A stretch of 64,000 nt of DNA from Lineus longissimus (Eukaryota; Nemertea; Pilidiophora; Heteronemertea; Lineidae): NCBI RefSeq assembly GCF_910592395.1, contig NC_088324.1, forward strand, positions 11,682,953-11,746,952, in the 5' to 3' direction. Both the position numbers and the translations under genes were made by a program. A model generated the notes under the pieces. That model was given only the letters and a program-made list of their open reading frames with translations. It was not told the origin of the DNA and did no database searches. Below, piece after piece: positions 49,501 through 63,800 of this stretch (its first letter is position 1; each line of letters starts with the position of its first letter).

Positions 49501-52500
49501 TTACTGGGTTGACTCAATACAATTTGACCTCAGCAATCAAGACACTTCCCTATTATAAGACAGCATTTGTCAGTTCCTGTTTAATAGAGAGGTTCTACTG
49601 TCTTTTGCTGGAGTGAGTAACTATATCAGCTGTAAGCAGAGAGAAATACCAGGACGCATACGAAAGCTGTACTTAATCATTTGGAATAAATTTCTTCATT
49701 TTCCGATGCATCTAGTATAACCTCCTACACACAGGAACTGTATACTGAAAAAAATACTGATGGTCGTCAGAAATTCCTGTCACTCCTACACTAAGGGAAG
49801 TCCCAATCCTAGTTGCACTTTAATCTGAATCTGACCCAAATTTCTCCCATTCCTTAAACGTACCAATAACAACCATGATCACAGCTGTTTAACAAAATAT
49901 CCATACAGAGCTGACCTTTCCTCATAACACTCCCCACCTCATGTCGCCATTGGATACAAGTTTTCCGAATCTGAACACACCAGAGAATCCTTGTTCTAGA
50001 TCCTCTACGTGGAAGCCCTGCTTTTATGCTTGCAGGTCCATGTCTAGTCTTTATACATATCGTTCATGCCGGCTATTCTAATCACAGTACCGTCTGCAAC
50101 ATGCCAGTTATGGGGGTACTGCCTGCATAATTTTTCGTTCATTATTTTCTGCACAGATACTTCACTTACGGGAGATTGCCATTAGAAAAGGTCATCAGAA
50201 GTACTTGTTTTATTCTAAGAGGGCAATACCGTGACCCTTCACCGATTTGTCAGATGACTACTAGGCCGACATCACCAGTCCTCTCTGACGGTGGTTACCA
50301 TGTGCGTACCAATGGATGCAACCCTTTCAAATTTTAAATCCATAATAACTTACAAGCTAAAGTCCCAGCAGCCATTCCAGCATGGCTTCCAGCGCCTGCT
50401 CCGACACCCGACCCAGCATCATTCCCCCCAGGGTGCTGCTGTACTGCTTGGTGTTGAGGTTTGCCGTCAGGTTTGTTTGTTGTTTTTGTGGCAGTCGGTG
50501 TCGCAGCTGGAAGAAGAAACAGGAAGAAATGCAAAGGACTTCGATAAGGAGAATTGTTAAACCATGGGGGGGGGGGGGGGGTTATAGTCATCACCCATAT
50601 GAAAGAGAAATATTGTCTTATCCCCCTAGCCTAGTCAAGATCACCACCCACTGTGTGCCCCAAAGAAAATTATGCAAATCCAGTGGAAAACAATCCAAAA
50701 TCAAATGACTTCATCTCAGACAATGATTACTCCAGCTGTTACACTACAGGCACCCCAAATCTTCATCATCTCAACGCCTGGAAACAGCTTGCATATTGTG
50801 ATGAGACATTCTTAGCCTACTAAATTGACTTTTATAGATTGATGGAATGATGAATCAACTAGTTATAATAATGTCCTCATCTTTTCTGTCACACAAAGAA
50901 GCGAGCAGGATGGTTCCACTTAGACACACACCTTCTCCCTAAAAGTATATACTGTCTCTCATTTTTCGAAATACCAATGCTAAATTTCAATGCTAAATCT
51001 AGCTCAGTTCTCAAGCTTATACAGTATAGCTGCATTTATCAGAAATTTGACAGATAAATCCTGGAATTACGACACTTGTCGCTTCTACCAGCTAATCCTC
51101 TCATATTCCATGTACAATAAACCCCTGCTTTCATTCCTGGCAACATCCACTCCGAGTCACAAAAGGCATGTATTTTGGATTATCAGTGACGTGAAAAGAT
51201 TTTATAAACCAACACTGTGGTGTCTTTTTCAGTCATTACACAATGTTAGCTTCAAAATAGCTTTCTCATTTTCAGTTTTAGAACCAGGGATGCTGCTTCC
51301 TGTACTTTTAAGTTTGAAAGTTGCCAGCCCATGAGCTACATATATCCAGTTTGAGGAAACTGAGACATGGTCTAGGGTCTCTGCTACAATACTGCTACAG
51401 TATGACATGATATTGTTAGCGTATCCAATTTACTGGTTAGGAAACAAAGTTTTTTTCTTTGAACTGAGACACAGCCTGACTTGGTTCAGATATGACCCTT
51501 GCTACAGAAAAATATGCTAGAAATTGGCTGATACGAAGTTGAGAGTTCTTTGGGAATGCCAAGTAACCAAATCACACCAACTACAACCTACTTAAACTCT
51601 TCTATCATTTGAACTGTAGGAAATGCCTGGTATAAATCATAGGCCACAGGGGCACGCAGTCATGTCATCAGGCTTATTTTTATGCTAGAGTGGGTGTTTG
51701 TGACAGACGATCACCCTTTTTATGTTTGAGAAGTCTAGGGTTGGTTCATCAAAAACTACCTCCTGCAGATATCAGATTGGTCACATGTCGGAACATCACC
51801 CTTCTCATCCTTGGGTCATGCAAGAGGGAATGATTGCTCTGACCTGTGTTTGGCCAGAATGACCAACTTGTCCCAAGATAGGGGTCAGCAATCAAGCTAC
51901 GTAGCATACATTGTTATAAACCCTTCCCAGCAGCAGATAATTTCCTCCATAATGAAAGAGGAAATAATGTCTAGTGTCGATGACTGTCACTAATTCCCAA
52001 GATATTACTGACTTCCCTTTGATATAGGGTCTGCAAAAGGTTTCACAATTGCACTTATCATGGATATCATACAAGCCAAAGGTTGGCCATCAGAGAGTAG
52101 CTGTCACCTTCTGGTGAGCCACAGCTTGGACATTCTGACCCGATGGCCATAGCATGCCTGGATTCACCTGAAGACAACACCAGATTGGGTCAGACACATT
52201 TGGACATGACTGAATTGATTCTTAAATTCAATCTTTTAAGCTGTTAGAAAATTTGGAGGAAAGTCCAAAATAGAAAGGACCTGATAAATTTAGGTTAAAT
52301 TAAAGGTTTTTTCCCACAGAAATCATGTAAAGTCTGCAGCTGCCGATGTCTCTTCTGACTTCTCCTTCGTTTTTCTTCCTCTTTTATTCCATTTGAAGAA
52401 TATCAGAAATAGAAACATCATGACGAAAATAGAACATCATCAGTTCCGATGTCACAAACAGAACAAATGGTGAGGTGGCAGTATCGCTTTTCCTTCAGCA

Positions 52501-55500
52501 AGATCAGCCATATGATCATATTCACATTATCGCCTTATAGCTAAATGGAATAAACTGCTGATAGACACAATAAGATTTGTATAATGTGATCTCAGCTTCC
52601 AGAAGTCGCACTGATCAACTGGGATGGCCATTAGTCATGTTAGTGGTCATCATCCTGTGACATGGAGTGTAAAGGAAAAAGCCTGCTGGCAGCTGGTGGA
52701 TGAGGAGGGGACCAGTCAGGGTAACTCATAACAAGTCTTTAATTACGCCTGGGTTGCCCAGCAAGATAGAGACAGAATTTTTATTCGGGTAAAACACAGA
52801 ACATGTAGGCTTGAATGTTCTTTGATGTGTCTGACCAAAAGCGTTACATTTAAGGGGTGCAGTTGATGATGTTGATAATTGTTGTTATCCTCTAAGATTT
52901 GTGTCTAACAGGTTTCAAAAGAGGTTGTGGTTGTGGCATTGTAAACCTCGACTAAAAATGTTACATTCATATTACACCAGAACACCTCCGCACAATCTTT
53001 GTGTTTCCATGCCTTGAAGGAGGCCCTAGAAACACAGCCATTAGTGTGTGGGCTCCTCTTGTTGTCTCGCTAAATGTCAAATAATCCCACTCCAGGTAAC
53101 ATCAAGGGTAATTTTTGTAAAGGATTTGCTTTCACCTCCTGATATATGTCGCAGGATAACCTGAGAATCATCTAAGTCTCAATATCAAAATGCCAATGTT
53201 TGAAAAATATGACAGAAAAATGATTCACATCAACTTTTGTTACCAGCTTTGTGGTGTCAATGCAGCTCTCAATGTGAAAGACAACCATTAGACATCAGAA
53301 TCACAATGCTTTTGATCCGGTTTTTCATAATTTTCGAAGAGCACTCTTCATGTTCTGATTTAATTTGTTTCGAGCGCTCAATGCTGTCTGTTAACAGGTT
53401 ATGGAAATGATTATACATTTTTACATATTCTACATCAGCATTTCATAAGGGGATATAGTTCCCCAGACTCATTTAAGGGGACACGCCCCCCTGCCCCCCC
53501 ACCATGGAGGAAACCCTGAAACGTGTTCTCACCATTTGGGTCCGGTGCTTTAACATCTGCCTTCACATCTGGTGCCTTCCCCAAGTCATTACGAAGAGCC
53601 AAATTATCTATTACACTATCATCACTGCTGGCGCCAAATTTTTCTGAAACGAGAAATATATGCGACATGAGAGACATTCAAAAGTTGAAATCAATATAGG
53701 AATTGAGTTGATGGCCACAGTCAGTTTCCATGGATTTCGGAAAAGCTGAAAAGATTGAAATTTCAACACGTAATAGAAAACACTGATCAACAGATCAGGA
53801 TTTTGTTCGTTGCCCGTCGTAGAAAAAAAAAATTTGTTTATTATAGTGTCACCCCTCAAAATAATTGTTAACAGTGAAACAACGTCAATCTTTGGTCAAT
53901 CAGGATGTATCTCCTCTTAAAGACAATACTTTGATAAGCCACCAATCACAACCTCAGACAGCTGTAAGGGTGTGCTGGACATAGGCCCTGGCCACAGATG
54001 TATCTATGTCATCATCGCCAGGCAACCATCGATTTTAGCTTAAATTCATTGATTTTGGATTTATCAAGACAGGCCTTGTTGATGAATATTTCTAAAGATG
54101 ACCTGGCAGAGATTAGTGGCATGACAACCAACAAAGAATTGGGCTAAGCATACTGTGATTGTCCTACTTCATGGGGTTGGGCTCAGCACTTAATCGACCA
54201 AAAGTGACACCTGCCACAATACTTGATTTTTATCACATAACGTGCAACTGCAGCAATAAAAATATTGCTAGTCTATGGTACACTTTGACACCTAAAGTTT
54301 TCCTTTTTAGAAATACTTCAATGATTGATGTGTCAAAGATTTTCAATTATAATTTAATTAAACTCTTTATCTGCTAATCACTGAGGAAACATGCTGCAAA
54401 TTTTCACATTATTCTGTGTTGATGCTTGGACTATTAAATACAGTAGCTATTGACACCAATGACGCTTTTCTCAGTATGAAGCCATTCATGATGCCTTTCA
54501 AATGAAACCAGTATGATCTGCCAGCATTATGGAAAACCTCTTCAACATTCTGCTTCATTTGAAATTTAGATTCGATGAAATTTACATACCGGTACATTAT
54601 ACTGTCGATATGTGTGTGTATGAGCCCTTTGTTGATATTGGCAGTCTAGTTCATTGTTTAAAGTGCGCGATAATGGTGGAAAAAATACTTGGCATTTGAG
54701 TATCGGTAGCTGAGATGAGTAAAGATGTTGTCGTGAGTCAAGAATAAATTTTCATTCAAAACTCTATTCAATTACAAAAGGGCACAACTAAATGTCAGAA
54801 GTAACAGAGTGATATTTGACACTGCTAATGTTTATGCTTTGCAATGCATTGCTATGCTGATGATAGAATCACTAAGAGTTTTCCTCCAAGTTCCGCACAA
54901 AGCCGCTAAAGTGAGAGCGACTGAAAGTTTCATGTCTCACAGAAGTCAGTTTTCACTTACTTCACATGCATCAGCAGTAATTGCTAATCTTGTACGCTGC
55001 CTTAGACTTAATGGTGCAAACAGCAGAATGCTTTTCAATTATGGCAGGATCCAAATCGAGAAGCTATGTTCAAAGATTGCTACAGGCAAAAGAGTGTCAG
55101 ACTAATCATATTCATAGCCAACCTCGTAGCTAAAATGATGAGGGTTAATACAGGTGCCCATCTCCATCAATGATGAAACATCACATATTTTCGACACACA
55201 TGGACTCTGCCCACAGCGACTGTCATTTGCACCAATTTCAAGCGCGAGAGATGTTCAAATTCTCTCCACTCATTCCACCACCAAAGTTTATAAAAATCAA
55301 TTGACGCCGGTGCCAGTGGCCAAATATGCCTTCACCCATAGCAACTCAAAATATGATGGCAACTACGTAAATACATTCTGTGTGTATACGGATATTATGG
55401 CAATTTTGATCAATATGGTACAGAGATCCCGTTAAATAGCTGGAATGAGATGGACTCCATGAAGTGCATGCTACTTTGCTGAATGTCAGTTGGGCCTCAG

Positions 55501-58500
55501 TTATTTGGTTAACTGGTCTGATGATACTGATGTTAGTTCATTTCCTTTTTACCCAATACAGTGGGGAAGCTTTGCTGCAGCATTCGACTAGCAATAAAGT
55601 GATGTACTTAGTTTTGCAGTTCCATTTTTTTAACCATAATTTGAAAAGAGGAAATCCTATGGAAGTTTATGATACATGTTACTGAACTTTTAATTCTCAG
55701 CTCATTCATAAGGTCATTCAAACTTATTATCATTATCATCGATAAAGTCATTTTCCCACACAGGTTTACTAGATTCCATTGGGTCCAGATTACACAGACC
55801 CAGTGTCTATACATTGATGTCTGCTAATAATACATCACTGCATATTCCACACGAATTTCTGCAGCTGTGCCCTCAATGGGATCAATGATTTCAAATCAAT
55901 ATGCAAACACCTCTACTGTACAACACCTCCTTTCTAAAGCACAATATTAAGCTGGTCATCATCATTCGGTTGTAATTTGATACTGCCCACAGAATACAAA
56001 TTGAGGAGCAGTGCGAGCCAATCTAATCTGGTGGATCTTTACAGCACTCTCCATGTTCAATAAAGACAAGTGTGCTTCAAAAGTGCATGCAGTGAGGTCC
56101 TGGACACGTCCTTTAACGAACAGTTCATCCCGAACAATGGACTATAATAACTTTATCTACCTTTGTCCAAGCAAGAATTAATAAGGACTCATCTTTAATA
56201 AAACTTGGTCTGAGGTATAAGGTTTTGAGTGCAGTGCCGGTCCAGCGGTCCTTGGACACATGTAGTTCAGACTTTGATATTTCTGATGGAATGTAACATT
56301 TTGTTGAACTGCAGCATTTTCTGTTGCCAAAAATTCCAATTTTTTGGGTGAAATTACAGTTCTTCCTACAGGTAAAAGGGTCAGCGGGGCAAAATGCGAC
56401 CCCTGGTTCATCGAATTTTGCATGCAAGTATAAGGTAATGCAGTTGATTCCAGGCATTCATTTACACTATGTCTGTGTCAAATGTGCAGTAGATTCCATG
56501 CACAAGTTCACTTGGACCTAGCTGCTTCTACAGTATGGCGCCAGGTACACGATTACGGCAACATCCAGTGTTATATCAGATGGAGAGAAACAAAAGCTCA
56601 TTCTGTCCAACAATTGGCTATGACGTGAGTGGAATGACTTCGCCCATCTGTTACCATAATGGGTTTTGATCAAATAGGTGCAAGTCGATAGCAACACTAG
56701 AAATCAACTTGTGACAACTTCAGATAAAATCATAGCTTTTCAATTTTTTTTATTGGTACTTTGTGCTAAATTGCCGAAATCAACAGTTTTCATCTGCCTA
56801 TACTGATCCCGAACAAGCGATTTCTATTGCTGTATAAACCTGAGATGGAGCTGCGACAACATGATGATCATGACTGTGATTGGATATTGGCCGCTGACTG
56901 GTTGAATCACAATCAATCGTCATGTAGTCATGGCTACATAGCAGGTTGGAGTTTTTCCTCAAAATGACAGAGGACAGGTCATGCGGTCACAACACTTGAC
57001 ATAACTTCTCACCAGGAAGTGATAACAGCACTTCAACATTGACTTCTCACTAGAAAATGTCTATGTCTGTCAGAACATGAACAAACTCTAGTTTCACCGA
57101 TCTAAGAAAGCTCATTATTTACAGCAATGTTGACTATAGACCAAGCTAGGATATGACTGTAGTCTTTATACATTCTTAGAAATATTCAATAAAACAAAAG
57201 TGATAGGTTTTTGAAAACAGAATTGAGCTGGAGAATGTTTTTTGTCTCATCAGAACAGGCAAGATTGACCACTCTAAAAGCCAATGTCGGCACACAGACA
57301 ACCATAAAACCAACTTAGCAATGAGGCCTATGCATGAGCCTGGCATCTGTTAAGGACAAAACGTCAATAACAAAATGGAGTTTTGACTTCAGCTACACCT
57401 ACCTCCATCAATCCGATCAAGAGCGAATCCAAAACATATTTGAAGTAGACAAACAAGAAATACTAGAAAGAAGACACGTATATTATCCTCGCTCATAGCT
57501 AAGCCATAAAGAAAGTCAGAAAGTAGTAGAAAATCCCATTTTTGTAGAAGTTCATTTTAGCCCATAGAAGTCATCTTCATTCACGGGCCACAGGCATAAA
57601 AGTAAAATTCACTGCAACAGCTGGAATTGTTCAGTGCCGGGACCAATCAATTTATGCAATGCATTATGGGTGTGGAGTGCATGGATATGTAAGTAAAAGT
57701 ACATAAATAGGGCAGACTTCAATGCATATATTGACAGACTTGATTAGTTTGGCCTAGAGTGATAAATGTGGGGTTTTATCTAGTTGTTATGTAATTGACG
57801 GGTAACTTAAACGATTGGTCACATTGTGTATGATAATGACATACCTCATGCATGTCATGAAAAGTGCTAATTATCTGTAACATTAGGGGAAACGGTGCGT
57901 GTCGAGGTAAAATAGCTCATTCTGGCAAAAAAAATCATGTTGTGGGATCCTTGCCTGATTGGTATGGTAAAGCTGAAAGAATTTTAAAATTTAGCTTGAA
58001 TTTTAAAATTTAGCTTGAATTTTAAAATTTAGCTTGAACAACAAAAAAACAAACCAACCTGTTTTTATACAATGGACCATATGGCTATACGTCCCTTGGT
58101 ATAAATAGCCGACTCATAAAATGGGACATGCACCAAATACGAAGGGTCATTCTCGCTATATGTGTGTCCATAAAAGTATCTTTCTAGTTTAGCTACTCCT
58201 TCACATGCCCTGGAAGACTGTGGGATAAGCAGAGCAAGGAGAGGCCCATGGAAAGCCCTATCTGACAAACTTTACTTACCTTGAGTAATAGCATGTGCAG
58301 TTATCCGGTAATCAGAAAAAAAGAGACAGACAAGACATATTCCAAACACGATCATCCACGAAGAAGAGGCAGCCATTTTGATCTGTTTTGATCCCAACTT
58401 AGGTGTCAATTAAACAAAGAATGTATTTCCCAAACACAAACCATTCTTATGAAAACTTGTATTTGTTAAACACCTGAATATCTTTTGACTGTCTATGATT

Positions 58501-60783
58501 TCATTTAATCCAGATGGCCTAAAGTAGTATACTGGCTCAACTTTATCTCAGAGGAAAAATCAAAAGACAGAATTTTTGAACCAAACCCAAGATTGACAAA
58601 TCCCAACGCACTGACACAATCCCAAACAAAATTATCATAGGTCCTATAGCAAACGATTATCATGAGCTTAGTGCCTGAAGCACGAAATGTAAGGAACCAG
58701 AATTAGGTCTTGCTGGGACACAAGATAACACTGAACTTGCTTCCAGTACGGTTTTAAGCTTTAGAGACACAGATCTTCTCATGGCACATATAACGCTGGG
58801 GGCCGAGAACTGACAGATCGCACCTCTTATTAAAGGTGTCATAGCACCTCTTTTTATAGGTGTCATATGTAATGCGCATCGACAGAAATATATTAACAGG
58901 TAAGAAGCACTATATATATGATTTCTGGGATGTACTCTCCCAGCGTGAGTAAAGTTGCCAAGGGAGATAGCACTCATTTTGTACCATAGAGAGATGAGTG
59001 GTGTAGTTTTTTCATCATTGGCCACATTATGAAAGATTGACTGCAATATATGTTATTTGATTAAACTTTAGTATGTTGATGTCAAAAGGACACGACAGCT
59101 AGCCCACAAGAGCTGGGGTTGATCAAAACTCTATGAAAACAATTCATGAAATACCATGTCTTTGTACACAGAATGCCCAGCAGCTTTATGTGTACCCAGG
59201 ATCCAATAAGCCTCAGCATTGGCGAATAAAGATAAACATCCTGCTTAGGCAAATCGCTGCGTAATTCCATTATTTTCTAATATTTCAACCTGCCCGAGGT
59301 TATGTCAAACGCATGGCGACACGTTAGCCTAAACACGCCAGAGGAAATATCAAAGGAAATGAGACGACATAATGAGACATATTGCCATATCTATAGCTTA
59401 ACGCTTTCTGGTTAGGTTTTCGTCACAAAGTCATTTTGATAATATTAATGACAAACCTAGATTATTCAGTGTGACTTTTATTTTGCTTGTCCATCGTGAT
59501 TTCAAATCTGAAAGGAAGGTACATGTCTCATTATTGATAATACACACACATCTCAAGCTAATTCTCATAACTTTTGTCAACTTTGACCATCAATTTGAAC
59601 GTGAACCATTCATTACAGGATACAGAGGTATGATTCTGATTGTATGAGAAGAGTATATCAAACCACCTGCCAAATCAAAAACTTTACAAATTGATGGACA
59701 TTCTCTGTTCTAGGATTGGTCTGATCATGACATAATGATAAGGCATGATTTACAATCAGGGGGCATGATAATGCGATGATATCTCACATGCTATCACAAA
59801 ATGCCATATGCTTCTTGCCCAATTCCACCCCCTGGTTAACAATACAAAATGCGATCTTATCAGTTCTGCTTCCCTTTACACAACCACCAAAGCATAATGC
59901 ACCAAATATGAATGTACCGGTCAGACAAACCTTACCTCTTTTGATTGCTTCGAAACCTGCCAAGGCTGCCCTCAGATTTTCTGTAAAAATAGAATAGCAA
60001 CATATTTTTCACAGTCAGTTTGTAGTCAAGTGGTGTTATGTATGCTTTCGAGCCATCGACTTTTGCTCAGGGGCTGGTGTTTCAAATATCAGTAGAAAAG
60101 AGTCTTCGGTTTTGTGGGTGTTTTGTCTGACAGGTTTGTTTGTGTTTGTTCACATGACAACCAGCCATAACTGGTTCCCTGGGACTCCCTCAGCATCCTT
60201 CTCTCATTTACATGCTAAAGATCCATGTATTCATATATGCACGAACCCATTTCGTAACAGGAGTATTACACATTGTTTGCACTGCCCCATAGCATACTGG
60301 ACACAGGCCTGTCCCATACAACTCCTGCCATCTCGCAGTGATTAGTAGAACTAAACAAAACAAATTAAAACACAACTACGGAGTATAAAATCACCTCCAG
60401 AGATCAGGTCAATGTTAGCTCTAACGTCTCGGAGAGGACAACTTTATATCGCCGCTTACTCTTGATGGCCGGTATGGACCTATCTTGACTATTTTCATCG
60501 CAGAGCCTCCGGATTCAGGTTCAACAAACGTCTGAGTGTCATTGTATCATTTTGGCATATCACACTCACGGGGCCTTGTCCAAGGTCATCTTTAACACGA
60601 GACCAACCCGTTCCCTACCTGATCTCACACATTTCCCTCGATCATTGGCAAGATATCCCACAATGCAGCCTCCACACTCCTCCTCACCATCCCGGCACTG
60701 ATATCGCTTGAGTATTTTACATCGGAGGGGGTCACACTGTCTGTTGAGTGATTGTGAGTTGAATTGGTAGTGAGAGAAGACAT
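46501..60783 (-). CDS. NPDC1: Neural proliferation differentiation and control protein 1 (5' end not resolved)
   Basis: Single-pass membrane protein of neural cells, described as slowing proliferation and interacting with E2F1. Exons, in transcription order: 60619-60783, 59936-59980, 53533-53643, 50354-50506, 49340-49406, 47163-47330, 46913-47012 and 46501-46593; with one base from an upstream exon this makes 300 residues. The ectodomain has a six-cysteine region (CDPLRC, QCRDGEEECGGC, GKCVRS), then an acidic segment and a Gly/Ala-rich linker. One transmembrane segment follows (IMAGCGAAGLVGLIAAGVCW). The cytoplasmic tail carries the family signatures LAQSVQMYHYQHQKQQM and YTVYECPGLAPTGEMEVKNP. 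Exon 60619-60783 begins in phase 1, so its start-codon exon lies further upstream, probably beyond the window. Introns reach 6.3 kb. Confidence 0.92.
50170..50182 (-). other. Possible alternative mini first exon of NPDC1
   Basis: ATGGCAATCTCCC followed by a strong donor, GTAAGTG. Joined to the transmembrane exon (49340-49406) the phase fits, giving MAIS-L-IMAG and a 146-residue product with only the membrane segment and tail. A short ATG plus a donor can occur by chance, so this is weak. Confidence 0.25.
57403..57496 (-). CDS. Candidate alternative first exon of NPDC1, signal peptide c
   Basis: ATG at 57496 opens 31 codons, MSEDNIRVFFLVFLVCLLQI then CFGFALDRIDG, and ends G|GTAGGT in phase 1. 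This is a typical signal peptide. Spliced to exon 53533-53643 (phase 1 acceptor) it gives a 261-residue protein without the cysteine-rich region. An acceptor-like TTAG three bases upstream in the same phase means that it could also be an internal exon, but that would bury a hydrophobic segment in the ectodomain. Confidence 0.5.
57979..58035. repeat. 19-base tandem repeat, three copies
   Basis: GAATTTTAAAATTTAGCTT repeated three times without change, starting at 57979, 57998 and 58017. It lies within an NPDC1 intron. Confidence 0.95.
58280..58376 (-). CDS. Candidate alternative first exon of NPDC1, signal peptide b
   Basis: ATG at 58376 in good context (AAAATGG) opens 32 codons, MAASSSWMIVFGICLVCLFF then SDYRITAHAITQ, and ends G|GTAAGT in phase 1. 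The signal-peptide pattern is clear: short N-region, hydrophobic core, small residues before HAI. Spliced to 53533-53643 it makes a 262-residue protein. No acceptor in a compatible phase lies upstream, so this is a first exon rather than an internal one. It could belong to another nested gene, but no other downstream exons are seen. Confidence 0.55.
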
Positions 60784-60839
60784 CTGAAAATAGTAAGATG
60801 ACAATCAGAATTTGAGGAATAACAAACTTCTTCAGCACA

Positions 60840-63800
60840 TGGTTTATTTACCTAATGACATATCTCAGTTCACCATTGCTAACATAGATCAGTTCTTTGC
60901 GGCTTAGATGGATTACGCAATTTAGAACTCTGAGAATGGGACGGCTGTTACACTTTAAAACCTGTTGCGGTACATGTACCTCATTGCTTTATTGGGGAAT
61001 GGATAGTCAAGTACAGAGGTTCATGATAATGAGCCAAGATAAGACTCCTTGAAGATATACTGGCACCAGACAACACAGCACCCCTGTCACATCCAATAGA
61101 AAACTGGAAATATTTCATACCATCAGGAAGACTAAATCATCAGAATACATGGAATAGGGAATCGAGAGACAACTGGAAGCGGGGCAATTTCAATTTTCTC
61201 TTTGCATTTGGTAACCAGTCAATTAGTTTTTCAGTTAATCATAATCACCCACCAGAGCAACATGCAAGAGTTATTTTTAAACAAGCCGACTGAAGAAACA
61301 TAGCAATATCGATTTTTGCTGCGAGCCATTTAGGGTTCTAAGAAGAATCTATATGTCTCTGCTTTAGCATTTATTAGCACTGGCTGAGATCTGCAATAAT
61401 TTGTTTGGTCCGATCATGAGGCAACTACAGTATTTCTACGGTGATTCATGAGTGCACAACAGGGATAGCCCTCGGTCATCGCATCATCCACCACACATCG
61501 TCCACCGACGTGCAATCCAGGACAAGTACAGTTAACGCTCATGAAAACCTAATTCCACCGTCATGTATGCATGTGCGAGGTTGGGGTTAGACCTCATTGA
61601 TTCCCAATTAAAAGACTTCATTGATCGCCAATCAAATTACTGACCAACTGAAATATTAAGTGGGTTTAGATGCTGAAGCAGGTAGTACCGTGTGCCTTGT
61701 CACAGTGCGACAACACTCCATGGAGGTACTCTACTTAGACCGGAAGAGGCGTTATAATGATGTAATCAAAAAGTGAAGAGAAAATGTGCTAGTCAGACTC
61801 GTCACTGGCTTACAAAATGGTTACAAATATGAAACAGCGACCATCAGAAATTATCTTTGTGGAAGGAAATATAGTCCTTCGGTGAATGAACTCTTTCATC
61901 TAATTCACTCACAGAAAATCGCACCCACCCCCTGAGAGACATTGTCATTGATTACATTGCACAATCATGTCATTTATTCATTGGCTCAGCTCGTACTCAG
62001 AAGGAATATTGCGAATGATTGATCAGGACTAGCGGGGTGAAAGAACATCGTAGCGATCGCATTGCAAGCTCATTCAGAGATGTCACCACAGCAACCACAT
62101 GGCAACATTAGACGCTTGTATCAATGCCTTTCATAATCGCAGATAGAGCAATCACGCATACACCATTAGCTAGCATGACTGTCACTGCTGAGAGAGAATT
62201 TTTACAGAAACTTAGTGGCGATAGAAAAATGTCTTAGACGAAACGCGTTAGAAATTACAGCAGCGCATATAGACTTATTTTGATTTTTTTCTTCACTTGA
62301 CTGATCTTTCATTCAGTCTGGCTGCCCTTACAATACCCTAAGATTATCTGGGTTCATTCTGGATACAAACCCTGGCTCACACATTAGCAGTAAAATGTTG
62401 TAGGCAATTTTTTCAGGGTAAGGTCCTTGTACTGCGTGTGAGGACACCATTAGATCACTGCGTGTGTAACCCCCATAACAAACCTCACCATGAGACGCTT
62501 ATGTTTTCTCAGTGGCCAAGACCAATGAGATGACATACGATACATGGCAGCTGTTGCTATGGAAACACAGAACCAAATGCATGAAATTGAATCGCGATCA
62601 TGTTCTGTGAGCGTAAATGGTGATACGTTACTTATTATGAAGAGGACGCAATGAGATACCGAAAAAAAGTAAAATGTTTATCATTCGAGTCGAGAAATAT
62701 CAGGAAAACTACATCAATTTTAGGTTTTACATGAATTATATAAAGGACTTGAATGATGCTACTAAGTGGCATTGGACCCAAGACCTTCTGATCACATGTC
62801 CAACACTCCTCCATTGTACCACAATGTAAAAGCTAAATGAAAATGCAAGTGTACCCAAAAAGCAAAGCAAGCCTTAAAAAGCACAAACAGCTATTTTGTA
62901 ACACACACCAATTTACCAAACATTAGCTAGTTATAAAGGAAGCCAAAAAGTATCTTGTCATCTAAAACCTTTACCAATGAAGACAATAAACCTCTCCTGA
63001 ACATATTCACCAGTCCTTGTCTTATAGTCTGGCCAAACCAAATAAGAAGCCAAAACAAAACCTTCAAGACAATGGTCACAAATCAGAAATCGCATTGACT
63101 ATGATATACCAGATAGCTCTGATGATTTTTATTGAAATAAGTGATACAGACATATATTTTCAAGGGAGCATATCTTTTTTAGTAATCAGGGGCTCACTTT
63201 TATAACCCACTCTCAGTTTGAGACACCTGCAAGGTGAACTTACATTAATTTGTCACACAATATGACCAAGAACCTGATATGAGAAAACAAAGCCTTTCAC
63301 CGCAAAAATCAAATGTTCCCACTGAGACACGGTTTATTCCCATTTCGCCATTTCCCGCTTCACATTATCACATCTTGAAATACCCATACAATGTAGTTTG
63401 TTCCATTTAGGCTTGCTTGTTTTAAAATATCGCTCTAGATTTCCACAATTCTCGCTGGTTACTGAGGTTTGTCTTAAGACGTGATAATGTACTTGTAAGC
63501 CCATAGAGTACATCAGAAACTAATAACGAGCAATGCTATTAGTTTCCGAGTATGATATATGAAATGAATCACTCAGCAGCTTAGAAAAGTCATCATCTTA
63601 CCACCTCTCTGACCATGGGCTGTCAAAATGTCTTGATATATAGGACTAACCCCACATCAGTGTACAATTTATATACAATACATAACACTTCGTCCCGTTA
63701 TCCATTATCGGCATCGCTGTTCCGCTGAGCATAATCGTTGAAATTTCACTGGAAATAACGTCATGATGGACGTAAATAGGATAACGTGATGATAAGACAT

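Noticed and set aside
59936-59980. Translating exon 59936-59980 in the frame KSEGSLGRFRSNQKR
   Set aside because: That frame does not match the phase of the exons on either side. NLRAALAGFEAIKR does, and joins to EKFG.
60619-60838. A continuous frame that would give NPDC1 a signal peptide beginning LKKFVIPQILIVILLF
   Set aside because: There is no ATG at its start (the codon is GTG), and the hydrophobic run is the pyrimidine-rich intron end before the acceptor at 60784. The true first exon must be upstream.
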